Below are positions 1-7,674 of a DNA stretch of 64,000 bases, in pieces. The stretch covers positions 398,982-462,981 of the forward strand of contig CANMRT010000001.1 in assembly GCA_947500415.1 (NCBI GenBank). The letters are read 5' to 3'. Origin of the DNA: an uncultured Roseicyclus sp. (GTDB taxonomy: Bacteria > Pseudomonadota > Alphaproteobacteria > Rhodobacterales > Rhodobacteraceae). Position numbers and translations under genes: made by a program. Positions within the stretch are counted from its first letter, which is position 1. The number at the start of each line of letters is the position of its first letter. The notes beneath the pieces are model-generated. The model ran no database searches and had not been told where the DNA came from. It worked only from the letters and a program-made list of their open reading frames with translations.

Positions 1-516
1 GATTTGTCCGAGCAGATATCGACGGCGGGCAAAGAGGCCTCTGGCACCGGCAATATGAAATTCACCATGAACGGTGCTCTCACCATCGGCACGCTGGATG
101 GCGCCAATGTCGAAATCCGTGAACAAGTCGGGGCAGAGAACTTTTTCCTCTTCGGTATGAGTGTGGATCAAGCTCAGGCCCGCTACCGCGTCGAAGATCA
201 CGCCCGTCAGGCGATCCTTGCCAGCCAACCCCTTCAAGACGTGCTGCAAGCCATCGTCGAAGGCCGTTTCAACCCCGAGGATACGGATCGCTTCAACGGC
301 ATAGTTGACGCGACCTGGAACCACGACCCCTTCCTCGCAGCCTCCGATTTCGACAGCTACTGCGCCGCTCAGGAAATAGTGGACGCAGCCTACCGCGATC
401 CCGACCACTGGAATCGCCTCGCGCTGCGTAACATCGCAGGCTCCGGGGCCTTCTCGTCCGACCGCACAATCAAGGGCTACATGGCTGACATCTGGGGCGC
501 CGAAAGCCTCGCCTGA
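1..516 (+). CDS. glgP: Glycogen phosphorylase, C-terminal fragment (5' end outside window)
   Basis: The reading frame is open from base 1 and ends at a TGA at 514-516, so only the last 171 residues are present. The fragment starts DLSEQISTAGKEAS and contains the family signature EASGTGNMKF, whose Lys (codon at about 58-60) is the pyridoxal-phosphate Schiff-base residue. Downstream motifs such as NGALTIGTLDGANVEI and the closing DRTIKGYMADIW are typical of bacterial GlgP. The enzyme phosphorolyses glycogen or maltodextrin to glucose-1-phosphate in the cytoplasm. Its neighbours upstream are not visible. A repeat-rich intergenic region follows immediately. Confidence 0.96.
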   Translation, partial: DLSEQISTAGKEASGTGNMKFTMNGALTIGTLDGANVEIREQVGAENFFLFGMSVDQAQARYRVEDHARQAILASQPLQDVLQAIVEGRFNPEDTDRFNGIVDATWNHDPFLAASDFDSYCAAQEIVDAAYRDPDHWNRLALRNIAGSGAFSSDRTIKGYMADIWGAESLA

Positions 517-530
517 CCTCCGCTTCCTTG

Positions 531-562
531 TTTCGAAAACACTCCGGGGGATCAGCGATCTT
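531..562 (+). repeat. Extragenic repeat, copy 1 (downstream of glgP)
   Basis: A 32-nt segment 15 nt after the glgP stop matches a segment at 7538-7569 at 23 of 32 positions, sharing ATCAGCG-N-TCTT and TCGAAA-N3-CTCCGG. The 11-mer TTCCTTGTTTC at 524-534 recurs exactly at 56793-56803. All three copies lie just after a stop codon in the sense orientation. The function is unknown. A mobile palindromic or transcript-3'-end element is possible. Confidence 0.55.
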
Positions 563-619
563 TTCCATCGGAAAAGACGCAAAGGGGGCGGCGCCCCACA
601 ATTTTCCTTTGGAAAATTG
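559..619 (+). repeat. Cluster of three perfect hairpins between glgP and the DMT gene
   Basis: Three inverted repeats lie in tandem: TCTTTTCC-ATC-GGAAAAGA (559-577), GGGGC-GGC-GCCCC (85-97 of the 500s block, 585-597) and CAATTTTCC-TTT-GGAAAATTG (599-619). The outer two share the core TTTTCC-N3-GGAAAA. They could terminate or protect the glgP transcript, although no long T-run follows. A weaker pair CGGCGAC/GTCGCCG lies further right. Confidence 0.6.
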
Positions 620-687
620 CCACCGGCGACGCGCAATGCGTGGCACAACCCCTTGTCGCCGTTCGTGCACAGGCGTAGCCAAGCGCC

Positions 688-1617
688 ATGCCCACCGCCC
701 AAAACCCCCTTCGCGGCATCGCCCTGAAAGTCGCCTCGGTCTGCGTCTTCGTTTCCATGGCTTCGCTCATCAAAGCCTCCGCCGACACGATCCCGCCCGG
801 TCAGGCGGTGTTTTTCCGTTCCTTCTTCGCCATCCCGGTGATCCTGGCTTGGTTGATGATCCAGCACGACCTTGCCCATGGGCTTGAGACCAAGAACCCT
901 ATGGGCCACCTCTGGCGTGGTTTGGTGGGCACGAGCGCGATGGGGCTAGGGTTCGCGGGTTTGGGCCTTTTGCCTTTGCCCGAGGTCACGGCCATCGGCT
1001 ATGCGGCCCCAATCCTCGTCGTCGTCTTCGCGGCTATGTTCCTCAATGAGCAGGTGCGCCTCTTCCGCCTTTCGATGGTCGCCCTCGGCATGGGCGGCGT
1101 CCTGATCGTCCTCTCGCCCCGCCTCGCCATCGATCCCGCCACTGCTGATACGGGCCAGGCCCTCGGCGCCATTCTTGTTCTGATGGGCGCTGTCTGCGCA
1201 GCGCTGGCTCAGGTCTTCGTCCGAAAACTTGTACAAACCGAACGCACGGCAGCCATCGTCTTCTGGTTCTCAATCACGGCCTCTGCCCTGTCGCTACTGA
1301 CACTGCCATGGGGCTGGGTTTGGCCCACGGGCGCGCAATGGATCATGCTGATCGGCGCAGGCCTTGCAGGCGGGATTGGGCAGATCCTGCTGACCTCTTC
1401 CTACCGTTTCGCCGATGCTTCCCTGATTGCACCCTTCGAATACACCTCGATGCTGCTGGCCATCGGCGTCGGATACTTCATCTTTGCCGAGGTTCCGACC
1501 ACGCCCATGCTTTTGGGTGCCGCGCTGATTGTGACCGCTGGCATAGCCATTATCTGGCGTGAACGGCAGCTTGGCCTGCAACGCGGCGCACGTCGCGCGG
1601 GTACCCCGCAGCCGTGA
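688..1617 (+). CDS. DMT (EamA) family transporter
   Basis: This 309-residue, strongly hydrophobic protein has about ten predicted membrane segments in two EamA-like halves, the usual size for a drug/metabolite transporter superfamily member. The first half includes the RSFFAIPVI segment, and the second has the conserved pattern ending APFEYTSMLLAIGVGYFIFAE. The C-terminal tail is basic and probably cytoplasmic. Members export or exchange small metabolites, and the substrate cannot be read from sequence. It stands alone, 171 nt after glgP, and the next gene is 374 nt away. Confidence 0.88.
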   Translation: MPTAQNPLRGIALKVASVCVFVSMASLIKASADTIPPGQAVFFRSFFAIPVILAWLMIQHDLAHGLETKNPMGHLWRGLVGTSAMGLGFAGLGLLPLPEVTAIGYAAPILVVVFAAMFLNEQVRLFRLSMVALGMGGVLIVLSPRLAIDPATADTGQALGAILVLMGAVCAALAQVFVRKLVQTERTAAIVFWFSITASALSLLTLPWGWVWPTGAQWIMLIGAGLAGGIGQILLTSSYRFADASLIAPFEYTSMLLAIGVGYFIFAEVPTTPMLLGAALIVTAGIAIIWRERQLGLQRGARRAGTPQP

Positions 1618-1991
1618 CGTAGCGTCATAACCTTGGACGCGGCACATGTGATACGCGCCCGTCCGGTTTTCCCCCTTCGCGACCTGCAGACCCCGTGTAG
1701 CACGTCCCCACGACTGGAGAGGGTGGCAGTGAAGGGGTCGCCCATTCCGACAGCGTCGAAGCGCGATTATCCGCAGCTTTGATCCGCGCCGACCTCTGGG
1801 TGGGGGCGGCGGTGGCTGAAGGGCATCACTCTGCCTGACGTCACCTACGGGGCCGGGCCCGCGCAATTGGGCAGATTGCGCGCCTGGCCCCGTTTCGTTG
1901 GCAACAAGTGATGCGCCCGTGCCCGCTATTCGGTTGATGCCACCGGGCGGCGCATTAACTTGCCGCCAACCTTATTCAGGAGCATCGCACC
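1618..1991 (+). other. 374-nt gene-free leader upstream of hupE, rich in secondary structure
   Basis: No convincing coding sequence lies here on either strand. Open frames on the minus strand are antisense to the flanking genes. The stretch contains a long stem-loop at 1847-1893 and further GC-rich inverted segments, and runs directly into the hupE start. I looked for the conserved core of a cobalamin riboswitch, because HupE/UreJ metal transporters are often under such control, and did not find it. A metal-responsive leader or promoter region is plausible but unproven. Confidence 0.5.
1847..1893 (+). other. Long stem-loop in the hupE leader
   Basis: ACGGGGCC (1847-1854) pairs with GGCCCCGT (1886-1893), and the inner arms GCGCAA (1861-1866) and TTGCGC (1876-1881) pair as well, leaving a small internal bulge. 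The structure ends about 100 nt before the hupE ATG. There is no U-tract after it, so it is not a standard terminator. Confidence 0.55.
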
Positions 1992-2585
1992 ATGCCTCTC
2001 AATACCATCCGAACGATCGTTTTCGCCCTTCCCGCCCTCCTTCTGGCCTCTGCTGCCTCTGCGCACACAGGTGAGGGGATCAACACAGGCTTTGCCTCCG
2101 GCTTTTGGCACCCGATCCTCGGCTGGGACCATGTTGTCGCGATGGTCGCTGTCGGCCTTTGGGGCGCGTTCCTCGGCAAGCCTGGCATCTGGGTCCTCCC
2201 CATCGTTTTCCCGCTTGTGATGGCCTTCGGCGGCGCACTTGGCGTGCTTGGCGTTCCGATTCCAGCCGTTGAAACCGGCATCGCACTCTCCGGTGTGATC
2301 CTTGGCCTTCTGATTGTGTTCGCCGTACAGGCCCCAATCTGGATCGCAGCCGTGGTTGTCGGTGTCTTCGCCATCTTCCATGGCCACGCCCATGGTGGCG
2401 AGTTGCCTGAGCAATTCAGCGCCTATGGCTACGCGGTCGGCTTCGTCATCGGCACCGGCCTTTTGCACTTGGTTGGTATCGCGCTGGGCTTCCTGACGCG
2501 CAGCAGCGTAGGAACCATGGCGGCCCGTGGGATCGGCGGCGCAATCGCGCTAGTTGGGGCTGCGTTCCTCTTCGGTCTCGCCTAA
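1992..2585 (+). CDS. hupE: HupE/UreJ family metal transporter
   Basis: A 197-residue membrane protein with an N-terminal signal peptide or first membrane segment (cleavage near ASA-HTG) and about six membrane segments. It carries the family motif HPxxGxDH (HPILGWDH near residue 40) and a second His-rich motif FHGHAHGGE, both implicated in Ni2+ or Co2+ binding in this family. The likely role is nickel or cobalt uptake into the cell. No urease or hydrogenase genes are in the window, so the cofactor it serves is not evident. It is probably co-transcribed with the next gene 30 nt downstream. Confidence 0.85.
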   Translation: MPLNTIRTIVFALPALLLASAASAHTGEGINTGFASGFWHPILGWDHVVAMVAVGLWGAFLGKPGIWVLPIVFPLVMAFGGALGVLGVPIPAVETGIALSGVILGLLIVFAVQAPIWIAAVVVGVFAIFHGHAHGGELPEQFSAYGYAVGFVIGTGLLHLVGIALGFLTRSSVGTMAARGIGGAIALVGAAFLFGLA

Positions 2586-2615
2586 GCCACCACCGCGCAG
2601 GAGGCGCATCTTACC

Positions 2616-3224
2616 GTGAAACTGCGCGACCTCCTTCCACTGGCCGTTGTCGCCGTGCCCACCAGCGCGGCGGCGCATTCGTTCGAATCCGGTGCTGACC
2701 TCTACGCCCAGTTCGTTGAGGGCGCGTCGATCGTCGCCATCTATCCGGCGGTCTTCCTACCCTTGCTGTCGTTGGGGTTCCTCCTCAGCCTCTGGCACCC
2801 GGAAGGGATGGTGCGCGCCTGGCCTGCTTTCCTGATCGGGCAGCTTGCCGGCATCCCTCTGGCCACCCTTGTTGGCGAGTGGATCCTGCCCGCAATGATG
2901 GCCGCTGGCATCGTTGTCGCTGCTCTCGCGGCCCTCCTGCCTCAACCTATGCGCATCCTTTGCCTGGGTTCTGCAGCTCTGCTCGGCGCACTGGCCTTCA
3001 TGCTGGGTCTGGAAGGCCACCGTTTCCTTGAGCTTCCGATCCTGATCCACCTGGGCATCTTCTTCGGCGTCAACGCCGCCGTCGCGCTTGCCGCAGGGAT
3101 TTCGCGTCTGGCGATGGAACGGGTGGATGCGCCGTGGATGCGCATAACTGTCCGCGTTGCCGCCTCATGGATCGCAGCCATGCTGATGCTTATCCTCGCC
3201 TTCACTCTGCGCGGGGGCGTCTAG
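2616..3224 (+). CDS. HupE/UreJ-like membrane protein, second copy
   Basis: A 202-residue protein starting at GTG 2616 behind a good ribosome binding site (AGGAGGCGC). It has a signal-like N-terminus ending AAAHSF and about six hydrophobic segments. It resembles HupE/UreJ proteins in size and overall pattern but lacks a clear HPxxGxDH motif. It follows hupE by 30 nt, so the two are likely one operon and may work together as a metal transporter or as paralogues of which this one has diverged. Its stop overlaps the stop of the convergent sulfotransferase gene. Confidence 0.65.
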   Translation: MKLRDLLPLAVVAVPTSAAAHSFESGADLYAQFVEGASIVAIYPAVFLPLLSLGFLLSLWHPEGMVRAWPAFLIGQLAGIPLATLVGEWILPAMMAAGIVVAALAALLPQPMRILCLGSAALLGALAFMLGLEGHRFLELPILIHLGIFFGVNAAVALAAGISRLAMERVDAPWMRITVRVAASWIAAMLMLILAFTLRGGV

Positions 3225-3946
3225 CGGTCCGCCTTGTAACGGGCGATCCACTCTGCATTCACGGCATCCGCCAGCTTTGCGGTGGGAACATCTACATCTT
3301 CCGCCGCTTCTTCTGGCAGCCCGAGATACTCCAGAACGTCTTGCAACATGCCCAACGGATCACGGGCCAACGCGTCGTAGGATAGCTCCAGCGGCTTGAT
3401 CCCTTCCGCCGTAAACCAGGTGCGCCAGCCCCGCGCATCCTCTTCAAAACCGGCGATTGTCGCGCTCAGCGTGTCTCTATCATAGACTGGGTCCTGCGGG
3501 TCCGACTGTCGCTCGATCTCCGTCCCGTCCGGGGCCTTGTGCCATAGGCCGGATTGCACTGCCCGGTGCAAAGAAACCGCCTGCGCCAAGACGTCATCAC
3601 GGCGCAAGTAGATGAACGTTGCGGGGCCAAAGACCGCCTCAAACGCAGCCCGGTCCGACTGCGCTGCGGGCACATGCTCTCTGAGTTGGGCAAAGAAGTA
3701 ACCCCGTGACCTTGGTAGCAAACGCAATCCAAACAGATCGCCCCCATTGCTGCCCATTTCCCGGCCCTTTGCCAGAACTGCGTCGAACGTGGCGTCATCC
3801 GCCAACCCGCAGTACTGACGCCACCGGGCGACATCTGGCACATGAAAGTGAGAACCCGGCCAGCCCGCGACACCGCTCGCTCGCAGCAGATGGCACAGCA
3901 AAGTCGACCCACTGCGCGGTGCGGTGCAAATCACGTAGGATCGCAC
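3221..3946 (-). CDS. Stf0-type sulfotransferase
   Basis: A 241-residue protein that appears to start at GTG. The N-terminus (VICTAPRSGSTLLCHLL) is the 5'-phosphosulfate binding loop of PAPS-dependent sulfotransferases, and the middle part (FIYLRRDDVLAQAVSLHRA) matches the 3'-phosphate binding region with its conserved Arg and Ser. The closest named family is Stf0, whose mycobacterial members sulfate trehalose. The acceptor here is unknown and may be a glycan or small alcohol. It lies 3 nt downstream of the START-like gene on the same strand, so the two form an operon. Confidence 0.82.
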   Translation of the reverse strand: MRSYVICTAPRSGSTLLCHLLRASGVAGWPGSHFHVPDVARWRQYCGLADDATFDAVLAKGREMGSNGGDLFGLRLLPRSRGYFFAQLREHVPAAQSDRAAFEAVFGPATFIYLRRDDVLAQAVSLHRAVQSGLWHKAPDGTEIERQSDPQDPVYDRDTLSATIAGFEEDARGWRTWFTAEGIKPLELSYDALARDPLGMLQDVLEYLGLPEEAAEDVDVPTAKLADAVNAEWIARYKADR

Positions 3947-3949
3947 ACC

Positions 3950-4420
3950 TCAGCCCTGCGCGCGGCGGTAGTCGTCTTCCGCCAGATTGCCCTGCCGCGC
4001 CAAAAGTCCCTGCAAACGCTGCATCACGCGGCCACGGGCAAGCTTCAGTGTCTGCAACGCAAGCCGTGCCGAAAGCGTGTTGGCTGACATATCCAGAACA
4101 ACCTGCACCCGCGTCATATCGGGGCGCAGCTCAAGAAACGTCATCTCATAGACCGCTTCCATGCCACCCACCGTGGTCTGGATTTCGCAGCGGCCAGGGG
4201 CCTCCATCGTGCTGATTTCTGAGGTCAGCGGACGCACACGACCCCGGACCGAAACTGACCCACGCCAACCGCACCCGGGTGCGGCTTGGGTCCAGTTGCC
4301 AACCCGCGCCAGGTCTGCGCCCCGGCCCTTGGCTTCGGCCTCGATCCCGGTGAAATCAGTGAAACGTGCCCATGTGATGTCCGCTGGCGCGTCGACATCT
4401 TCGGAAACCTTGAATTTCAT
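3950..4420 (-). CDS. SRPBCC (START-like) domain protein
   Basis: A 156-residue soluble protein with the pattern of a polyketide-cyclase/START-like fold. It opens MKFKVSEDVDAPADITWARFTD, the usual first strand and helix, and continues through the beta-rich middle with a C-terminal long helix (SARLALQTLKLARGRVMQRL). Members bind hydrophobic ligands in a central cavity. No catalytic residue can be assigned. A GGGAC ribosome binding site precedes the ATG. It is followed at once by the sulfotransferase gene, but no functional link is known to me. Confidence 0.75.
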   Translation of the reverse strand: MKFKVSEDVDAPADITWARFTDFTGIEAEAKGRGADLARVGNWTQAAPGCGWRGSVSVRGRVRPLTSEISTMEAPGRCEIQTTVGGMEAVYEMTFLELRPDMTRVQVVLDMSANTLSARLALQTLKLARGRVMQRLQGLLARQGNLAEDDYRRAQG

Positions 4421-4439
4421 GTCCCGTGGTGCTCCTGCT

Positions 4440-4470
4440 CTGCCCCTTGCCTTCCGTTTGCCGGGGGCAG
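4440..4470 (-). terminator. Hairpin between nudC and the START-like gene
   Basis: CTGCCCC (4440-4446) pairs with GGGGCAG (4464-4470) across a 17-nt loop in the 77-nt gap downstream of nudC. There is no clear T-run on the nudC-sense strand, so termination is only a guess. Confidence 0.3.
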
Positions 4471-4497
4471 GGTAGGGGCGTCAAGGTTAAGGTCAGC

Positions 4498-5475
4498 TCA
4501 ACCCAAGCTATCGGCCAGCCAGTGTTGCAGCAGAAAATGCGCGATAGCACCTTTTCGGGCTGGCAGCATCGTTGGGTCGTTGCCTGCGAAGACCTCCAGC
4601 ATCTGCGATCGCGTCACCCATTTGGCGTCTTCGATCTCTTCGGGATCGATTTTGATCTCGGTAGAGGTCGCCTCCCCCTGGCATCCGAACATAAGGGACG
4701 CGGGGAATGGCCAGGGTTGGCTCGACAGGTAGCTGACGTCACCCACGCAAATTCCAGCCTCCTCAAAGACCTCGCGGCGCACGGCGGCCTCAATCGTTTC
4801 TCCGGGCTCCACAAAACCTGCCAAAAGCGAATACATCCCCTCGGGCCAGCCAGGGGATCGACCTACCAGAACGGCATCGCCATGGGTGATCAACATGATG
4901 ACAACGGGGTCGGTGCGCGGAAAGTGATGCGCCTCGCACTTCGGGCAATCTCTTTGCCAGCCCGCCATGGCCATCTCGCTTTTCGCACCACATTTGGCGC
5001 AGAACCCATGTGTTGAATGCCACGTCAGGATCGCACGTGCGGTTGCGGCCAATTCTGCATCGCGCCGCGAAAGGCAGGTCATCAATCCGCGCAATTCGCG
5101 GAAGGTGGCGGTTTTCTCGGAAGGATGCGCCTGTGCCGTTGGGTCGAGGAACGCATTGACTGCGGCGTCATCCACGCCCTTGGGCACCCAGGCCGAGATA
5201 TCGCGGGCAAACAGCAGCGCCTCACCATCGTCATCATAGCCAAGAAGGATCGGTGGCTCGGCCCCCTTAGCCAAAACCGCATCGCTCATTTTGCGGAAAG
5301 CGAGTTTGACGACGCCGTCCTTCGGATCGCCGTCAACCATGGGTTTGCCACGCCAAAGTGGCAGCACCTTTGCGCCGCCGTCCAGTGCATCGTTCAATGT
5401 ATCTGAGGGGTTCCGCAGCTCAGCTGCGCGATTGAGACCCGAGGTCCCGAATGTCACCGTCTCGGCATGCCGCAT
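4498..5475 (-). CDS. nudC: NAD+/NADH diphosphatase (Nudix)
   Basis: A 325-residue protein with the full NudC architecture. It has an N-terminal domain, a zinc ribbon with Cys at about 159, 162, 177 and 180 (CAKCG...CPKC), and a Nudix box at about 220-241 (GFVEPGETIEAAVRREVFEEAG). The SQPWPFP motif at about 252-258 marks the NADH diphosphatase subfamily. It hydrolyses NAD(H) to NMN(H) and AMP, and relatives also decap NAD-capped RNA. A strong ribosome binding site (AAGGGAAGG) precedes the ATG. It stands divergently from the CpdB-like gene. Confidence 0.95.
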   Translation of the reverse strand: MRHAETVTFGTSGLNRAAELRNPSDTLNDALDGGAKVLPLWRGKPMVDGDPKDGVVKLAFRKMSDAVLAKGAEPPILLGYDDDGEALLFARDISAWVPKGVDDAAVNAFLDPTAQAHPSEKTATFRELRGLMTCLSRRDAELAATARAILTWHSTHGFCAKCGAKSEMAMAGWQRDCPKCEAHHFPRTDPVVIMLITHGDAVLVGRSPGWPEGMYSLLAGFVEPGETIEAAVRREVFEEAGICVGDVSYLSSQPWPFPASLMFGCQGEATSTEIKIDPEEIEDAKWVTRSQMLEVFAGNDPTMLPARKGAIAHFLLQHWLADSLG

Positions 5476-5633
5476 AGAAAATCCTTCCCTTAAGGTCAGG
5501 TGCCATTTCTATGCTCAGAGGGCAACACTACCACCGTGCTGCGCAAAATCCATCCTCGTCAAACAGTTGGGCCTTCGTCAGGGAACGCACGCGCTCCACA
5601 CTGAACGGATAATAATTGGCTGGGGCCAAAAAA

Positions 5634-7526
5634 ATGACCCTTATCGGGGCAACACGGGTAGCGCAGATCACTGTGGGGCCGGATCAGGTGCACTTGCGCC
5701 TTCTGGCCACGTCTGATTTGCATGCGCATCTTCTGCCGTATGACTACTTCACGGCCAGCCGCGCTTCGGGCGTTGGTTTGGCGCGTCTTGTGGATGTGAT
5801 CGACGCGGCGCGCGGCTCTGCACCCAACGCGCTGCTCTTTGACAATGGCGACACGCTGCAAGGCACGCCCTTGGCCGACATCATCCATTCTGAGATCCTG
5901 CCAAAGGGCGGTCGCAACCCGATGATCGTCGCCATGAACGCGTTGGAGTTTGATGCGGGCACGCTTGGCAACCACGACTTCGACTTCGGGTTGGAGTATC
6001 TGGAACGCTCGCTGGCCAGAGCCGACTTCCCCATAACGCTCGCCAATGCCCACCGCGCAGATGGCACTCAATTCCTTCCGCCCAACACGATGCTGAAACG
6101 TCAGGTTCAGGATGGATCCGGCAAAACCCATGACCTCAAGATCGGTGTTGTCGGCGTTGTCCCGCCCCAAGTCTCCGCGTGGTCCCGGCTCCATGTTGAG
6201 GGGATTTTGACCTTCTCCGACATTATCGCATCCACAGCCGATCAAGTGACCACTCTTCGTGCGCAAGGCGCAGACCTTATCGTTGTCCTTGCTCACAGCG
6301 GTCTTGGCGATGCCAGCGCACCCGCTGGGGCCGAGAATGTCGCCCGCCAGATCGCCGCTCTCAACGGTGTCGACGCCGTCGTTGCGGGCCATACGCACAA
6401 TCTGGCGACCTGCGACGGCACCGACCTAAGCGCGCCTATCGTGCAGCCCGCCGCCTTTGGCACGCACCTCGGGATGATCGACCTTCTCCTTTCCGAGAGC
6501 GAAAACGATACCGGTTGGCACGCCGCCCCCGTCCAAGTCGTCAACCTCGCCACCCCCGTCACGCAACGCCGCTCAGGCATGCCGCGTCCACGCCTCTTGA
6601 ACGGTTACGCCCAACTCCGCCGCGAAATCGCCAGCGCCCACCGGACCACCCGGACTTGCGTCGAACGCCCCCTCGGCCACTCCACAATCCCGCTTCAAAC
6701 GCTCTTTTCCACACTTGCCCCTTGTGCCGCGACGCAACTCGTCGCCGATGCCCAACGCGCTGCCGCCGCCCCTCTGCTGGCCGCGCGCCCTGACCTCGCG
6801 GGCCTTCCCATTCTGTCCGCTGCGGCCCCCTTCCGCGCCGGTGGCCGCTCAGGCCCTGAAAACTACACCGACATCCCCGCAGGCGCACTGAAACTACGCC
6901 ATGCCGCCGACCTCTACATCTACCCCAACGCGATGTGCGCCCTGCGTATCGACGGCGCTGGCCTGCTGCAGTGGCTGGAACGTTGCGCTTCCATGTATCG
7001 CCAAATCGATCGGGGCGCCCAAACCCCGCAAAAGCTGATCGACCACAGCTTCGCGCCCTACAATTTCGACCGAATCACGGGGCTAAGCTACCGCATCGAC
7101 GTCTCCCAACCGCCCCGGACCGATGTCGAAGGTGGCAGGATTGATCCCACCGCCAGCCGTATCCGTGACCTCCGCTTCGCCGATGGGCGGCCCGTGTGGC
7201 CTGACGATCAGGCGCTGGTCATCACAAACTCCTATCGCGCGGCGGGTGGGGGCCACTTCGCATCCGCCGCGGCGGCTGAGACCGTATTGGCCGGCAACGG
7301 GTCCGTCCGCGACGCAGTCGCCCATTTCATGGCAGAGGCCGAAGGGCCCCTTGACCCTGTCATTGAGCCGACGTTCGCGTTCGAACCGCTCGGCGGCACC
7401 CAAGTGATCTTCGAAACCGGCCCCGGTGCCCTGGCACATCCCTGCCGTATGGCAAAACTCAACCTGCGCCCTGCCGATCCTGACGCGCCCAACGGCGGCT
7501 TCGTGCCCTTCTTCTTCGAGATTTGA
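5634..7526 (+). CDS. CpdB-like 5'-nucleotidase / 2',3'-cyclic nucleotide phosphodiesterase
   Basis: A 630-residue metallophosphoesterase. The N-terminal calcineurin-like domain shows the metal motifs DLH (28-30), DNGD (70-73), GNHD (112-115), and later AHSG and AGHTHN. The C-terminal 5'-nucleotidase domain follows from about residue 320. I chose ATG 5634 over an upstream in-frame TTG at 5616. With either start there is no signal peptide, although characterised CpdB and UshA proteins are periplasmic. The enzyme would hydrolyse cyclic or 5' nucleotides. The region after its stop holds an extragenic repeat. Confidence 0.85.
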   Translation: MTLIGATRVAQITVGPDQVHLRLLATSDLHAHLLPYDYFTASRASGVGLARLVDVIDAARGSAPNALLFDNGDTLQGTPLADIIHSEILPKGGRNPMIVAMNALEFDAGTLGNHDFDFGLEYLERSLARADFPITLANAHRADGTQFLPPNTMLKRQVQDGSGKTHDLKIGVVGVVPPQVSAWSRLHVEGILTFSDIIASTADQVTTLRAQGADLIVVLAHSGLGDASAPAGAENVARQIAALNGVDAVVAGHTHNLATCDGTDLSAPIVQPAAFGTHLGMIDLLLSESENDTGWHAAPVQVVNLATPVTQRRSGMPRPRLLNGYAQLRREIASAHRTTRTCVERPLGHSTIPLQTLFSTLAPCAATQLVADAQRAAAAPLLAARPDLAGLPILSAAAPFRAGGRSGPENYTDIPAGALKLRHAADLYIYPNAMCALRIDGAGLLQWLERCASMYRQIDRGAQTPQKLIDHSFAPYNFDRITGLSYRIDVSQPPRTDVEGGRIDPTASRIRDLRFADGRPVWPDDQALVITNSYRAAGGGHFASAAAAETVLAGNGSVRDAVAHFMAEAEGPLDPVIEPTFAFEPLGGTQVIFETGPGALAHPCRMAKLNLRPADPDAPNGGFVPFFFEI

Positions 7527-7537
7527 GGGGCGAAAGG

Positions 7538-7569
7538 CCTCGAAATTTCTCCGGAAAATCAGCGCTCTT
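7538..7569 (+). repeat. Extragenic repeat, copy 2 (downstream of the CpdB-like gene)
   Basis: This segment starts 12 nt after the stop and matches copy 1 (531-562) at 23 of 32 positions, including ATCAGCG-N-TCTT and CTCCGG. It is followed by an A-rich run and then by the ECF42 candidate promoter, so it marks the boundary between two transcription units. Confidence 0.5.
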
Positions 7570-7587
7570 CAAAAAAATCAAAAAAAG

Positions 7588-7626
7588 TGTCGACCGAATG
7601 TCGATTACTCCACCTCGCCGTTCGTC
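7588..7626 (+). promoter_or_regulatory. Candidate ECF42 sigma promoter
   Basis: TGTCGA occurs at 7588-7593 and again at 7599-7604. The second copy is followed after 18 nt by CGTC (7623-7626). The consensus described for ECF42 sigma factors is, as I recall it, TGTCGA at -35 and CG(A/T)C at -10. The element lies 49 nt before the first gene of the operon encoding this sigma type, which fits positive autoregulation. Only one such site is seen in the window. Confidence 0.6.
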
Positions 7627-7674
7627 ATGGGGGTGAAGGCGCTGTTGCCTTTCACTGACAGACGGAGATCAAAA

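Noticed and set aside
1618-1991. Cobalamin riboswitch before hupE
   Set aside because: I searched both strands by eye for the conserved B12 core and found no convincing match. Only generic secondary structure is present.
5559-6398. 279-codon open frame on the minus strand
   Set aside because: It is antisense to the well-supported CpdB-like gene, has no recognisable domain, and its composition fits a shadow of GC-rich coding DNA.
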